Below, one piece after another: positions 9,432 through 18,093 of a stretch of 64,000 nt of DNA; position 1 is the stretch's first letter; the number at the start of each line of letters is the position of its first letter. A model generated the notes under the pieces. The model was not told where the DNA came from, did not search any database, and was given only the letters and a program-made list of their open reading frames with translations. Origin of the DNA: Streptomyces marianii (lineage in GTDB: Bacteria; Actinomycetota; Actinomycetes; Streptomycetales; Streptomycetaceae); assembly GCF_005795905.1 (NCBI RefSeq), contig NZ_VAWE01000001.1, positions 868,001 through 932,000 on the forward strand. Reading direction: 5' to 3'. The position numbers and the translations under genes were made by a program.

Positions 9432-10612
9432 CCGGGAGCGAGGTGGGTGAGGTAGGAGCGGAAGTTGCGGGCGGTTTCCGGGACGCTGTCGCCGCCGAAC
9501 TTCTCCAGGGCTGCGTCCGCGAGCACCAGCGCCGTCATGGCCTGCGCGACCACGGCCGCGGCGGGCACCGCGCAGACGTCGGAACGCTGGTGGTGAGCGG
9601 TGGCGCTTTCGCCGGTGGCGACGTCCACTGTGGCGAGGGCGCGCGGGACGGTGGCGATCGGTTTCATCGCGGCCCGGACGCGCAGGAGTTCGCCGGTGGA
9701 CATGCCGCCCTCGACCCCACCTGAGTGCGCCGTCCTGCGGCCGATCCGCCCGTCGATGGAAACGATCTCGTCGTGCGCGCGGGACCCGGGAACGCCCGCG
9801 AGGGCGAACCCGTCACCGAGTTCGACGCCCTTGATGGCCTGGATACCCATCAGCGCTCCGGCGAGACGCGCGTCCAGCCGGCGATCCCCGTGGACGTGGG
9901 ACCCGAGGCCCGGCGGCAGGCCGTGCCCGACCACCTCCACCACCCCGCCGAGGGTGTCCCCCGCGCGCCGCGCGCGATCCACCTCGGCCACCATCGCGGC
10001 AGAGACCTCGGGGTCGAGACAGCGGACGGGGTCCGCGTCGAGCCGTTCGGTGTCACCGGGACCCGGCAGTACTCCGGTGTCGGAGTGTGCTCCACCCAAC
10101 GCCACGACATGGCAGACGAGTTCGATGCCGAAGGCCTGCCGGAGGAACGCCTCGGCGAGAGCGCCCAGCGCCACTCGGGCCGCCGTCTCACGGGCACTGG
10201 CCCTCTCCAGGACCGGCCGGGCGTCGTCGAACCCGTACTTCTGCATTCCGGCGAGATCCGCGTGGCCCGGCCGCGGCCGGGTCAGTGGTGCGTTGCGCGC
10301 CTGCCGGGACAGGATCTCCGGCGCGACGGGGTCCGCGGCCATGACGGTCTGCCACTTGGGCCATTCGGCGTTGCCGACCTGGACGGCGATGGGGCCGCCG
10401 AGGGTTCGGCCGTGGCGTACTCCGCCGAGGAAGGCCACCTCGTCACGCTCGAACGTCATCCGGGCACCACGGCCGTGACCGAGGCGGCGGCGGGCCAACG
10501 CGTCGACCAGGTGGCCGGTGGAGATCTCCACCCCGGCCGGCAGCCCTTCGAGCACGGCGGTCAGTGCCGGTCCGTGCGACTCACCCGCGGTGAGCCATCG
10601 CAACGTAGCCAA
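9428..10612 (-). CDS. aroC: Chorismate synthase
   Basis: 394 residues. Converts EPSP to chorismate using reduced FMN. The family signatures are present: [20 protein letters not shown] at the N terminus, [42 protein letters not shown], and [15 protein letters not shown]. The start is a TTG at 10610-10612 preceded by AAGGAAC. The usual length is about 390-410, so it is complete. First gene of the coupled operon aroC-aroB-transposase-like-tkt-transaldolase-like. A dedicated chorismate synthase copy in the cluster points to a chorismate-derived building block (inference). Confidence 0.93.
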   Translation of the reverse strand: MATLRWLTAGESHGPALTAVLEGLPAGVEISTGHLVDALARRRLGHGRGARMTFERDEVAFLGGVRHGRTLGGPIAVQVGNAEWPKWQTVMAADPVAPEILSRQARNAPLTRPRPGHADLAGMQKYGFDDARPVLERASARETAARVALGALAEAFLRQAFGIELVCHVVALGGAHSDTGVLPGPGDTERLDADPVRCLDPEVSAAMVAEVDRARRAGDTLGGVVEVVGHGLPPGLGSHVHGDRRLDARLAGALMGIQAIKGVELGDGFALAGVPGSRAHDEIVSIDGRIGRRTAHSGGVEGGMSTGELLRVRAAMKPIATVPRALATVDVATGESATAHHQRSDVCAVPAAAVVAQAMTALVLADAALEKFGGDSVPETARNFRSYLTHLAPG

Positions 10613-10648
10613 AGCAGTTCCTTCGTTGTGTTCCGGGTGTGAGGTCCT

Positions 10649-10711
10649 AGGGCGTGTCGCGAAGGTCCCGTCTGGGCGGGGGCGGACGACGCTACTTTCG
10701 CAACACGCCCT
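10649..10711. repeat. Short inverted-repeat element (MITE-like)
   Basis: A 63-bp stretch upstream of aroC is bounded by imperfect 18-bp inverted repeats, AGGGCGTGTCGCGAAGGT at the left and the complement of AGGGCGTGTTGCGAAAGT at the right. Such GGGCGTG-ended repeats are typical termini of Streptomyces IS elements and their non-autonomous relatives. No coding capacity. Confidence 0.65.
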
Positions 10712-10740
10712 CCCGCGTCAGGTGAGGTTTGCCCGTCAAG

Positions 10741-10993
10741 GAGCGGCGTCCGGTGCACGGGGTCTCCCCGGGCCCTCCGGCCGGTGGGGTCTCCCCGGGC
10801 CCTCCGGCCGGTGGGGTCTTCCCGGGTCCTCCGGGCCGAGGGGGTGGGGTCTCCCCAGGCCCTCCCGGGCCGAGGGGAAGATCGCAAGGCCCCGGATCGA
10901 CCTCGTAGTGGGCCTACTCGGTTGATCCGGCAACGCCGCGAGTCGCCGTGCCGGGCGCCGCGACGGGGCGAACGTCGCCCGATGCGGCACTAG
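10741..10993. repeat. Long inverted repeat, copy 1 (with internal GGGGTCTCCCCGGGCC repeats)
   Basis: About 250 bp that reappears in the opposite orientation at ~23014-23241. Shared landmarks are GAGCGGCGTCCGGTGCAC, several GGGGTCTCCCCGGGCCCTCC units, CGAGGGGAAGATCGCA, and CAACGCCGCGAGTCGCCG. This copy has one or two extra GGGGTCTCC units and ends in GCGGCACTAG. It occupies most of the 445-bp gap between aroC and the aldolase gene, in which I see no gene. Confidence 0.75.
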
Positions 10994-11057
10994 GGGGGCC
11001 GGGTGCGGGAGGGCCCGGGCCGGGGCAGCCGGCGCGGGGTGCCGAGGCCGTCAGGGG

Positions 11058-11870
11058 CTATTCGTGGAGCAGGTCGGGCTGCTCGGCGGTGATCTCGTCC
11101 CAGAGCAGCTGAAAACTGAACCGCCCCAGCTGCTCGTCGCCGAAACCCGCGCCCGCAGAGACGGCCTGCTCATGGGAGAAGGTCTGCGGGGTACCCGCCG
11201 CCCGGGCGAGCAACTGCACCTGGGCGCAGCTTTCGTAGGTGAGGAACCAGTGCACCGCCTCCTCCAGGGAGCCCCCCACCGTGATCAGCCCGTGGTGGCG
11301 CAGCAGGATCGCGCGGTTGCCGCCGAGGCTCTCGGCGATGTCCCGGCCCTGCTCGACGGAGACGGACGGGCCCTGGTAGTCGCCGTAGAGCACCTGCCGA
11401 CCGTAGAAAGCGGCGGACTCCTGGTCGATGGGGTCGAGGAGTCTGCCGAGGGCGCCCAGGGCACGGGCGTGCGGGGTGTGGCCGTGGGCGGCGGCCTCGG
11501 CACCCGGCAGGAGTTCATGGATCTGGGAGTGGATCACGAAGGCACTCGGATTGACCTGGTGGCTGCCGGCGACCACGCGCCCCGCGGCATCGACGCAGAT
11601 CAGGTCGGCGACTCTCACCCGGCGGAAGGAGACGCCGAACGGGTTGACCCAGAAGCGGTCCGGGTACTCGGGGTCGCGCACCGATATGTGGCCGGAGATG
11701 CCTTCGCCGAAGCCGTGCCTGCCGAAGAGGCGCAGCGCGGCGGCGAGCCGCTGCTTGCGGTGCCTGCGGGCCTCGTCCGGTCCGGAGGGGTCCGGCTCGC
11801 CGGGGATCGGCAGTCCGGTGGCGGTGTCCGCGAGAAAGGGCGGGCGGGGCTGGGGGGCTGGGGGTCTCAT
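11058..11870 (-). CDS. Class II aldolase/adducin-family protein
   Basis: 270 residues from the ATG at 11868-11870, preceded by a GAAAGGAG site. The family core is present: GEGISGHISVRDPEYPDRFWV, the zinc ligands in AAHGHTPHARALG and the later histidine pair in LLRHHGLITVGGSLEEAV. Members cleave or form C-C bonds on phosphorylated sugars, or decarboxylate or modify small acids. Here a role on a cluster intermediate is likely. It lies 59 bp downstream of the FAD/NAD(P)-binding gene on the same strand and probably forms an operon with it. Substrate unknown. Confidence 0.85.
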   Translation of the reverse strand: MRPPAPQPRPPFLADTATGLPIPGEPDPSGPDEARRHRKQRLAAALRLFGRHGFGEGISGHISVRDPEYPDRFWVNPFGVSFRRVRVADLICVDAAGRVVAGSHQVNPSAFVIHSQIHELLPGAEAAAHGHTPHARALGALGRLLDPIDQESAAFYGRQVLYGDYQGPSVSVEQGRDIAESLGGNRAILLRHHGLITVGGSLEEAVHWFLTYESCAQVQLLARAAGTPQTFSHEQAVSAGAGFGDEQLGRFSFQLLWDEITAEQPDLLHE

Positions 11871-11929
11871 GGCGCGTGGCACTCCTTTCGGGGCGGGCGG
11901 TGCGGCGGTGCGGGCCGTCGGGACCGGGC

Positions 11930-13465
11930 TCAGGCGGCGGCTTCGGCGCCGCCTCGGGCATGGCCCACGGTCCCGGCGTGCTCGCGGATCGCGGCCACGA
12001 TGTCCTGGCTGCGGTCGACCAGGGAGGGGATGCCGAAGGTGAAGAACAGCGCTCCGGCGGCGATGTTGCCGAGGCCGTAGAGGCGCGGGTCGGGGCGACC
12101 GTTGCGGGTCAGCCGACTGGTGGCGCGGGCGAGTTGGACACCTCCGTGCGGATGGCGGCTGGCGGCGCGCGTCCGGATCAGGGAGGTCACGAGAGGCTGG
12201 GCGTCGCGCGGGATGCGGCCCTCGGAGGCGTTGACGGCGTTGACGACCCGGTCGGCGTGGAACCGTGTGCCGTCGGCCGCGATGACGTCGAAGCCGGCGT
12301 CCGCGGCCGGGGTGATGTCCTGCAGTCCGGAGAACATCTCCAACTGGTCTGACCGGACGAGGTCGAGGAGGACCGACGCGCTGCTGGGCGGCATGGGGCA
12401 GCACATGCTCATGATGGTGCGGTAGTGGGCTCGCAGGAGTCGCACCTTCTGCTCCTCGCGCAGCAGCGGCCAGATGTCGGGGCCGGTCTCCGGTACGGCG
12501 CGCTGGAGGATGCGCAGGCCCATGTTGGGCGAGTCGACCTCGTCGATCTGGCGGCGCAGCCGGTCCACCGGCTCCTCGAGGTCCACCCGGAGCATGTCGT
12601 GGACCACCGTGTCAAGGTCGGCCCCGGCGTCCCGGAACTCGGCACGCAGCACGGTGGCGAGGCTCTCGATGCTCACGCCGTCGCCGCTGAGGGCCAGTTC
12701 GGCCACCCGCTCCGGGACGAGGTGGCGCAACGAGAAGGAGGCGGGCCGCTGCCGGACGCCTGGCAGCACACCGCGCCGGGAGAGCAGGCTGATCCGGCCC
12801 CGGTGCCCCTGGGCGGCGAGCGCGAGCACCACGTCGACGGCGGTCAGGCCGGAGCCGATGACGGCTACCTCGTCGTGGTCATCGATGTCCCGAAGCTTGC
12901 CGGCGACCGGGTACGGGTCGGCGATGAAACCGGGGGCCCCGCTGAGCCCGTACATGTCCTTGGGACCGTCGCCGCCTACGTTCAGGACGACGTAGTCGAA
13001 GGCACGGGCGCGACCCCGGCGGGTGTGCAGCAGCACATGGCCGGACAGCCGGTCGGCGGCGGTGACCGCTCCGCCGATGATGTCCACCCGCCAGCCGTCG
13101 CGGCGCAGACCGCGCAGGGCCTCGTGGGCGGACTGCTCCAGGTACTCGCCGTAGACGGTCCGCGGCGGGAAGCGGGCGCCGGACAGCCGGTCGACGCCCT
13201 GGGCGATCCCGGTGATACGGTCCCGGGCCTTCAGCCAGCGCGCGAAGTGGCCGGGGTCTCCCGCCCGTACGGACATGTCGTCCGGGGTCGAGTTGACCCG
13301 CAGGATCTCGGTGTCCACCTGGTAGGCCCGGCCGCGCCACAGGTGCGGTGAGGGCTCGAAGACGGTGAGACGGCCGGGCTCGCCCGTACTCCGGGCCAGT
13401 GCGTCGATCAGGCAGACAGCGGCGGCACCGCCCCCGACGACGCCGATCGAAATTCCACGGGACAT
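11930..13465 (-). CDS. FAD/NAD(P)-binding oxidoreductase (PF13454-type)
   Basis: 511 residues with an N-terminal dinucleotide-binding loop (SIGVVGGGAAAVCLIDAL), the characteristic LWRGRAYQVDTEILRVNSTP and DDMSVRAGDPGHFARWL, a second nucleotide loop at EVAVIGSGLTAVDVVLAL, and a C-terminal GNIAAGALFFTFGIPSLVD. This is the FAD-NAD(P)-binding family related to ornithine/lysine N-hydroxylases, in which many members are uncharacterised oxygenases or dehydrogenases. The annotated ATG has only a weak ribosome-binding site. Transcribed with the aldolase-like gene. Probably an oxidative tailoring step (inference). Confidence 0.82.
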   Translation of the reverse strand: MSRGISIGVVGGGAAAVCLIDALARSTGEPGRLTVFEPSPHLWRGRAYQVDTEILRVNSTPDDMSVRAGDPGHFARWLKARDRITGIAQGVDRLSGARFPPRTVYGEYLEQSAHEALRGLRRDGWRVDIIGGAVTAADRLSGHVLLHTRRGRARAFDYVVLNVGGDGPKDMYGLSGAPGFIADPYPVAGKLRDIDDHDEVAVIGSGLTAVDVVLALAAQGHRGRISLLSRRGVLPGVRQRPASFSLRHLVPERVAELALSGDGVSIESLATVLRAEFRDAGADLDTVVHDMLRVDLEEPVDRLRRQIDEVDSPNMGLRILQRAVPETGPDIWPLLREEQKVRLLRAHYRTIMSMCCPMPPSSASVLLDLVRSDQLEMFSGLQDITPAADAGFDVIAADGTRFHADRVVNAVNASEGRIPRDAQPLVTSLIRTRAASRHPHGGVQLARATSRLTRNGRPDPRLYGLGNIAAGALFFTFGIPSLVDRSQDIVAAIREHAGTVGHARGGAEAAA

Positions 13466-13755
13466 CTGTCAGTCACCAATCAGTATGCGGGCGGCGGCTC
13501 TGGTGCGACCACGCAGAGCGGCGCCTCGGGGAACACGGGTGTCCAGGTCTCACGGACACGGTCCGACGACCGTGACTCTACGAACCGGCGCGACCGCGCA
13601 GTTGCCGTGCCGCGCACCGGCATTTGCCGAATCACGCGCGGCCTGATCCGCGCCGGCACGGCGGCGAGCGGGCACGACCGGCACCCTGGCGGGCCGGCCG
13701 TGCCGGGGGCCGGGCACGGTGCCGGAGGTGCCTCGGTGCCGTGCGCCCCGTGCGC

Positions 13756-14058
13756 TCAGGCCGGGATGCGTCGCGCAGCCGGCCGCGGGCAGCCGGCTTC
13801 CTTCGCACGTGCCACGTCGCGGTGGGCGGCCTCGGTGATCTCGATGATGCGCTCGGCGTGCGGCAGGAGCCGCAGACCGGCTTCGGTGAGGGCGAGTTGG
13901 CGTCGGCTGCGGTCGAACAGCACTGCGCCCATGGCCTCTTCAAGGCTCTTGATCTGGGCGGTGACGCTCGACTGCGCGTAGTGGAGGTTCCTCGCAGCGC
14001 GGGTGAAGCTCAGTTCCCTCGCCACCTCGCGGAACGCGCGCAACTGCTGGATCTGCAC
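13756..14058 (-). CDS. LysR-type DNA-binding domain only (truncated regulator)
   Basis: About 100 residues from a GTG at 14056-14058 with an AGGAAGGGG site. It contains the whole LysR winged helix (QQLRAFREVARELSFTRAA, YAQSSVTAQIKSLEEAMGAV) and the linker helix, then stops at PAARRIPA without the ~200-residue effector-binding domain. I find no continuation in other frames downstream (13466-13755 looks non-coding). An ARE-like site lies ~50-65 bp upstream, so it is probably controlled by the signal receptor. It may be a functional DNA-binding-only regulator or a decayed remnant. Its own ribosome-binding site and operator favour the former. Confidence 0.8.
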   Translation of the reverse strand: MQIQQLRAFREVARELSFTRAARNLHYAQSSVTAQIKSLEEAMGAVLFDRSRRQLALTEAGLRLLPHAERIIEITEAAHRDVARAKEAGCPRPAARRIPA

Positions 14059-14105
14059 GTCACAGCCCCTTCCTGCGGCCACGAACCGCCCCCACTCCAA
14101 ATAAC

Positions 14106-14123
14106 ATACCAGCATGGATGTAT
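14106..14123. promoter_or_regulatory. ARE2: autoregulatory-element-like site
   Basis: ATACCAGCATGGATGTAT, with flanking AAC and TTTTT, upstream of the truncated LysR gene. The left half is identical to ARE1. The right half keeps GTAT. Confidence 0.7.
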
Positions 14124-14164
14124 TTTTCCAGTGCCGCGAGACGACTCACCGGATGCCGCCCGGT

Positions 14165-14632
14165 TCAGTCGGACATCGCGGCCGGCGACATCAGGTCGCG
14201 CGCGACCTGCGGCAGCACCTGGTCGAGCAGCAGGTCCTCACGCACCGCACCCTCGGCGGAGCGTGGTATGCCGTCCTGGGCGACCGCGTGCGAGAACAGC
14301 CCGGGCAGGCGGCGCTCACAGGCGGCGAGCACGGCCCGGCGCCCGGCGATCTCCAGTTCGGGTGAGAGCGGGACGTACACCGCGAGTACCGCCTCGCCCA
14401 CCTCGGGCAGATCGGTGCAGACGATCGCGGACTCCTGGATGCAGGGCAGTTCGAGCAGATCCAGTTCCAGAGCGAAGAAGCCGTCGTCGAGACCACGGGC
14501 GCCGACGGTGTCGAACAGGTCGGCGGCGTCGGCCTCGTAGGCATGGCCGTCGTACGCGTCGGCCTCGTACGCGTAGTCGTCGTACGCGAAGTCGTCCACG
14601 TCGAACGGTTCGCGACCGTAGGTGTCACTCAT
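14165..14632 (-). CDS. Free-standing ligase C-terminal-domain-like protein with acidic Tyr-rich N terminus
   Basis: 155 residues. Residues 1-40 are an acidic, tyrosine-rich repeat (for example YDDYAYEADAYDGHAYEADA). Residues ~50-155 resemble the C-terminal domain of the ligase-like protein encoded immediately upstream: both have LELDLLELPC or LESDLLNLPC, then a DLP-G segment, a CERRLP or CARRVP helix and an AVDTIP or AQDGIP strand. The catalytic lysine of adenylating enzymes is absent (SAEGAVRED). The start overlaps the upstream gene by 4 bp (ATGA), implying equimolar production and probably a complex. I know of no named family. A lid or regulatory subunit is the most natural guess. Confidence 0.7.
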   Translation of the reverse strand: MSDTYGREPFDVDDFAYDDYAYEADAYDGHAYEADAADLFDTVGARGLDDGFFALELDLLELPCIQESAIVCTDLPEVGEAVLAVYVPLSPELEIAGRRAVLAACERRLPGLFSHAVAQDGIPRSAEGAVREDLLLDQVLPQVARDLMSPAAMSD

Positions 14633-16215
14633 GCGGAAATCTCCTGGTGCTCCGACTGCTCGAGCTGCAGTTTCAGGGTGATGATCGGGACGACCGCCTC
14701 GAGCAGCTCCGCCGTCCTGATCCGGCCGGTGGGGCTGTAGGGAATGGTGTCGACGGCGATGACGTGCGCCGGGATCGACGGCACCCTGCGGGCACAGGCC
14801 TCGCTCAGAGCGCGGTAGCCGGTGGTCTCGCGGCCGACGGCCACCGCGGTGAAGGGCACGACGAGCGAGTCGCCGAGCGCGGGTAGATCGACCCGCAGGA
14901 CTGCGGTGTCCCGCAGGCAGGGCAGGTTGAGCAGATCGGACTCGAGCCGGAACAGCGCCGCGTCGACGGCGCTGTCACGCGGCGGCCGGGGCGCCCCACC
15001 GCCGCGCCCCGTCAGCGTCAGCAGCCCGTGGCCGTCCAGCACGCCGCGGTCCTCCGTCACGAAGAACCGCTGCGCACCCCGGCCGGTGTCGACCATGGCG
15101 AAGGGCCGCTCGCCGTCGAGATAGCGGTCCATCAGCCGATGGCCCGCGACCGCGACCCGGCCTGGCGTTCCCGCCGCCACCGGCCGGCCCTTCCGGTCGA
15201 GGACCACAAGGGTGCTGCCGAGTGCCGCCCGGCCCGATCGCATCCGGGCCACCAGGGACTCGTCCGGCCCCATGACCGCCGCAAGTCCGGTCTCGGGCGG
15301 CGCGTACGCGAGGTGCAGCACCGGACCGAGCCGCTCCCATGCCGAGTTGACCACCCAGCGACCCAGGTCCCGGCCGGAGGCGACCACGCAGCGGAGCGGG
15401 CCGGATCGGGCGTGCCCGGCGGAGGCCGGGTGCGCGAGCAGCCGGGTGAGGACCGCCGGTGCGATCACCGCGGTGGTGACCCCCTCGCCCTCGAGCAGCG
15501 CGCAGAGCCGCTCGGGGATCCCGGCCCGGTCGAGAACGACCGTGGCGCCCACGGTCAGCAGCGTCCGGGTCATGCTCTGCGCCAGCGGTTGCCACAGCGG
15601 AGCGGACGTCAGCTGGACGTCGCTCGCGTCGAATCCGAACTCCTCGACATGGTCGATGAGTTCCCGATCCTCGGCACCGGCCGGCCGGACCGCGACCCTT
15701 GGCACCGCGCCACGGGGAACCACGATGAACGACTCCTGGTCCGGCGGCGCGGGCAGTTCCCGCAGCGGCCGGGCCGCGAGGAGGTCGGCGAACGGGCTCT
15801 CGCCCGGTTCGGCCGCCTCGACGCCGTCCAGCAGGACGCGCAGCGCCCGCTCGCCGGCGGGCCAGGAGCACGATCCGAGCAGAGTCCGGTACTCCTCGGC
15901 GACGAGAACCACGACGGGGTCGATCTCTCGCAGCGCGTGCGTCAGGGCGTCGGGGTGCTGGGCCGGGTCGAGCCCCGTACAGGAGACCCCGAGGGTACGG
16001 CAGGCCGCCATCGCGACCGCGAGCTCCCATCCGGTGTCCGCGAGGAACGCGGCACGGACCGGGCGGCCCTGGGGCAGCAGAGCCGCCAGCCCCGCGGTGA
16101 ACCGGTCCACGACGTCGGCGAACCGAGCCCAGGACAGCCGGTTCTCGCCGTCCACGACGGCGGACCTGTCCGGGCGGTCGGCGGCGTGCCGACGGATGTC
16201 GTCAAGTTTGATCAT
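14629..16215 (-). CDS. Degenerate AMP-binding (adenylate-forming) protein
   Basis: 528 residues from the ATG at 16213-16215 (GGAGAAG site). The N-terminal pattern is that of acyl-CoA synthetases (RPDRSAVVDGENRLSWARFADVVDR), and the fold can be followed to the C terminus (VAGHRLMDRYLDGERPFA, GHGLLTLTGRGG). The catalytic motifs are lost. The glycine-rich P-loop region reads FIVVPRGAVPRVAVRPAG, the YGxTE motif is replaced by PPETGLAAVMG, and the C-terminal lysine position is arginine (SPTGRIRTAEL). It is unlikely to adenylate in the normal way. Translationally coupled to the C-terminal-domain-like protein. ARE3 lies ~60-80 bp upstream, so it is likely signal-controlled. Confidence 0.75.
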   Translation of the reverse strand: MIKLDDIRRHAADRPDRSAVVDGENRLSWARFADVVDRFTAGLAALLPQGRPVRAAFLADTGWELAVAMAACRTLGVSCTGLDPAQHPDALTHALREIDPVVVLVAEEYRTLLGSCSWPAGERALRVLLDGVEAAEPGESPFADLLAARPLRELPAPPDQESFIVVPRGAVPRVAVRPAGAEDRELIDHVEEFGFDASDVQLTSAPLWQPLAQSMTRTLLTVGATVVLDRAGIPERLCALLEGEGVTTAVIAPAVLTRLLAHPASAGHARSGPLRCVVASGRDLGRWVVNSAWERLGPVLHLAYAPPETGLAAVMGPDESLVARMRSGRAALGSTLVVLDRKGRPVAAGTPGRVAVAGHRLMDRYLDGERPFAMVDTGRGAQRFFVTEDRGVLDGHGLLTLTGRGGGAPRPPRDSAVDAALFRLESDLLNLPCLRDTAVLRVDLPALGDSLVVPFTAVAVGRETTGYRALSEACARRVPSIPAHVIAVDTIPYSPTGRIRTAELLEAVVPIITLKLQLEQSEHQEISA

Positions 16216-16276
16216 CTGGCTTCTCCACTCCTGGACACGGAAGCTGCGGGCCCCGCGGAGCCAGGAGAAGAAAAAC

Positions 16277-16294
16277 AAACCGGCATGCGGGTAT
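16277..16294. promoter_or_regulatory. ARE3: autoregulatory-element-like site
   Basis: AAACCGGCATGCGGGTAT preceded by AAAAAC, 62 bp upstream of the degenerate ligase gene, in the 486-bp divergent gap shared with afsA. Confidence 0.75.
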
Positions 16295-16614
16295 GCAACT
16301 GCCATCGGAAAGAGCGATTCGAGACAGCGGCAAGTTCGCCACCGTGTGTCAGGTAGGGGTTCCGGAGTCCGTCGGTGCGCCGCAGGATCGACCACCTGAC
16401 CGGCCGGGGCCGGCCGACCCCATGAGGCGGGATCCCGGCGCACGCCACCGAGTCGCCGGTCTGGTCGCCGCGCCCGGTGGAGCGGTCGCCGCCCCGCGCG
16501 CCCTCCGGTGCTCGGCGCCGGGGCGGCGACTCGCGCCTCACCTGCACCTCTGTACATCCCGGGAGGCGACAGCCCACCCGATTCACACGGAACCGCTCCC
16601 GGCCATTGAAAAAC

Positions 16615-16632
16615 AAACCCGCATGCACGTAT
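16615..16632. promoter_or_regulatory. ARE4: autoregulatory-element-like site
   Basis: AAACCCGCATGCACGTAT followed by CTTAC, about 70 bp upstream of the afsA-type start. Apart from one base it is identical, including flanks, to ARE5 in front of the receptor gene, as expected if signal synthase and receptor are co-regulated. Confidence 0.8.
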
Positions 16633-16701
16633 CTTACGGGGCACGGGGGTGGGACCAGCCAACCCGTCATGCACCTTCACAGCAGCAGAGAAGGAAGAGC
16701 A

Positions 16702-17685
16702 ATGACTCCGAGCACCGCAACGGCAAGGCCCAGAGGTTCCCATGGGGGGAGACACCAGGCGCTTCTTCCGGCCATCACACCCGAGCCCGCCACTCACCGC
16801 ACGGTCGAGGCCGTGGCCAGGAAGCTCGTCCACCGGACCTATCCGCGCGATGTTCTACCGACCGGCATCACCCGGCACACGGACGAACACTTCACCGTCT
16901 CCGTGCGCTGGCCGGCCACGCACCCGCTGTACCTGCGGGACGGGCGCTACACCCCTTCGCTCGTCATCGAAACGGTCCGCCAGGCCGGCCTGCTGACGTC
17001 GCACGCGGAGCTCGGCGTGCCGCTCGGCCATCAGTTCGTGGTCTGGGAGATCAGCCAGCACTTCGATCCGCGGTTCCTGGAGAAGGCGCACGCACCCACG
17101 GATCTCGAACTCGATGTACACGTCAGTGAGATGCGCACGCGGGGAAGGATCCCCGCGGAGGTCTCCCTGCAGATGGCGATCCGGATCGACGGCCGGGTCG
17201 TCGGCAAGGGATCCACCCGCTACGGCATCGTCTCACCCGGCGCGTACCGACGGCTTCGCGGCGAACGGCACGACATCGAGTGGCCGCCCACGGACATCAC
17301 GCTGCCCGAACCGGTGGAACCCGCCGCCGTCCGCCGCACCAGGGAGTGCGACGTCGCACTCTCACCGGACAAGCGACCCGGACGGTGGCAGCTACGGGCC
17401 GACACCGCCAACGAGCTCCTCTTCGACCACAGCAACAACCACGTGCCCGCGATGGTGCTGCTCGAAGCGGCCCTGCAGGCCGGGTATCCCCTCTTCGGCG
17501 GACGGCCGTTCACGGCGTCGTCCTGCGAAGTGACCTGCACCCGGTACGTGGAGTTCGACTCCCCCTGCTGGATACAGGCGGACCTCGCCACAGGACCGGA
17601 CGGCTCACCGTCCCTCCGCGTCACCGGCGAGCAGGCTCAACAGCCCGCCTTCGCCGTACAGTTCCACCAGGCAACCCCGCTCTGA
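16702..17685 (+). CDS. afsA-like: AfsA/ScbA-type gamma-butyrolactone (or butenolide) synthase
   Basis: 327 residues from the ATG at 16702 (GAAGGAAG site). Condenses a beta-ketoacyl thioester with dihydroxyacetone phosphate, the committed step to butyrolactone-type hormones. The protein shows the tandem A-factor-synthase hotdog repeats: VHRTYPRDVLPTGI and SLVIETVRQAGLL in the first, and LLFDHSNNHVPAMVLLEAAL and VEFDSPCWIQADL in the second. The family is about 300-330 residues, so this is full length. ARE4 lies in the promoter region. The SDR and epimerase genes just downstream, on either strand, probably finish the signal molecule, as in other Streptomyces signalling loci. Confidence 0.92.
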   Translation: MTPSTATARPRGSHGGRHQALLPAITPEPATHRTVEAVARKLVHRTYPRDVLPTGITRHTDEHFTVSVRWPATHPLYLRDGRYTPSLVIETVRQAGLLTSHAELGVPLGHQFVVWEISQHFDPRFLEKAHAPTDLELDVHVSEMRTRGRIPAEVSLQMAIRIDGRVVGKGSTRYGIVSPGAYRRLRGERHDIEWPPTDITLPEPVEPAAVRRTRECDVALSPDKRPGRWQLRADTANELLFDHSNNHVPAMVLLEAALQAGYPLFGGRPFTASSCEVTCTRYVEFDSPCWIQADLATGPDGSPSLRVTGEQAQQPAFAVQFHQATPL

Positions 17686-18031
17686 CAGGCTGCGCCAGAC
17701 CGGAGTCCCCCTCGAGACCGATGCCGCACCTTCCCGCCGCATCCGAACTCCTCCGGTTCCGGACCGCTGCCGCCGTGCCGGTCCGACGCATCGCAGCACT
17801 TCCACTCGCTCGATCGCACCTCCCGACCACACCGTTCCCGAGGTCCAGCGCATCGGCTCACCACCGGCACGAGCCCGGTCGACCGCCCGCAACGGGCCCC
17901 ACCCCGTTCGGCGTCCCCCGCTCGACCACCCTGCACCACCGCGACATCGAGCGACCCGGCCCGCCGGCGCAATGCGCGAGCCGTCGCCATCGCCCCCGAC
18001 GGAACGGGCTGCTCGCTCTCACCACCGCACG

Positions 18032-18068
18032 CCTGACGATGCATCCCTGTCCGGGATGCATCGTCAGG
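18032..18068. terminator. Bidirectional hairpin between afsA-type and SDR genes
   Basis: Perfect 16-bp stem CCTGACGATGCATCCC / GGGATGCATCGTCAGG with a 5-base loop (TGTCC), between convergent genes. No long T-run. The rest of the 408-bp gap 17686-18093 shows no gene. Confidence 0.8.
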
Positions 18069-18093
18069 GACGTCCGGCGGGTGCGGAGTCGTT

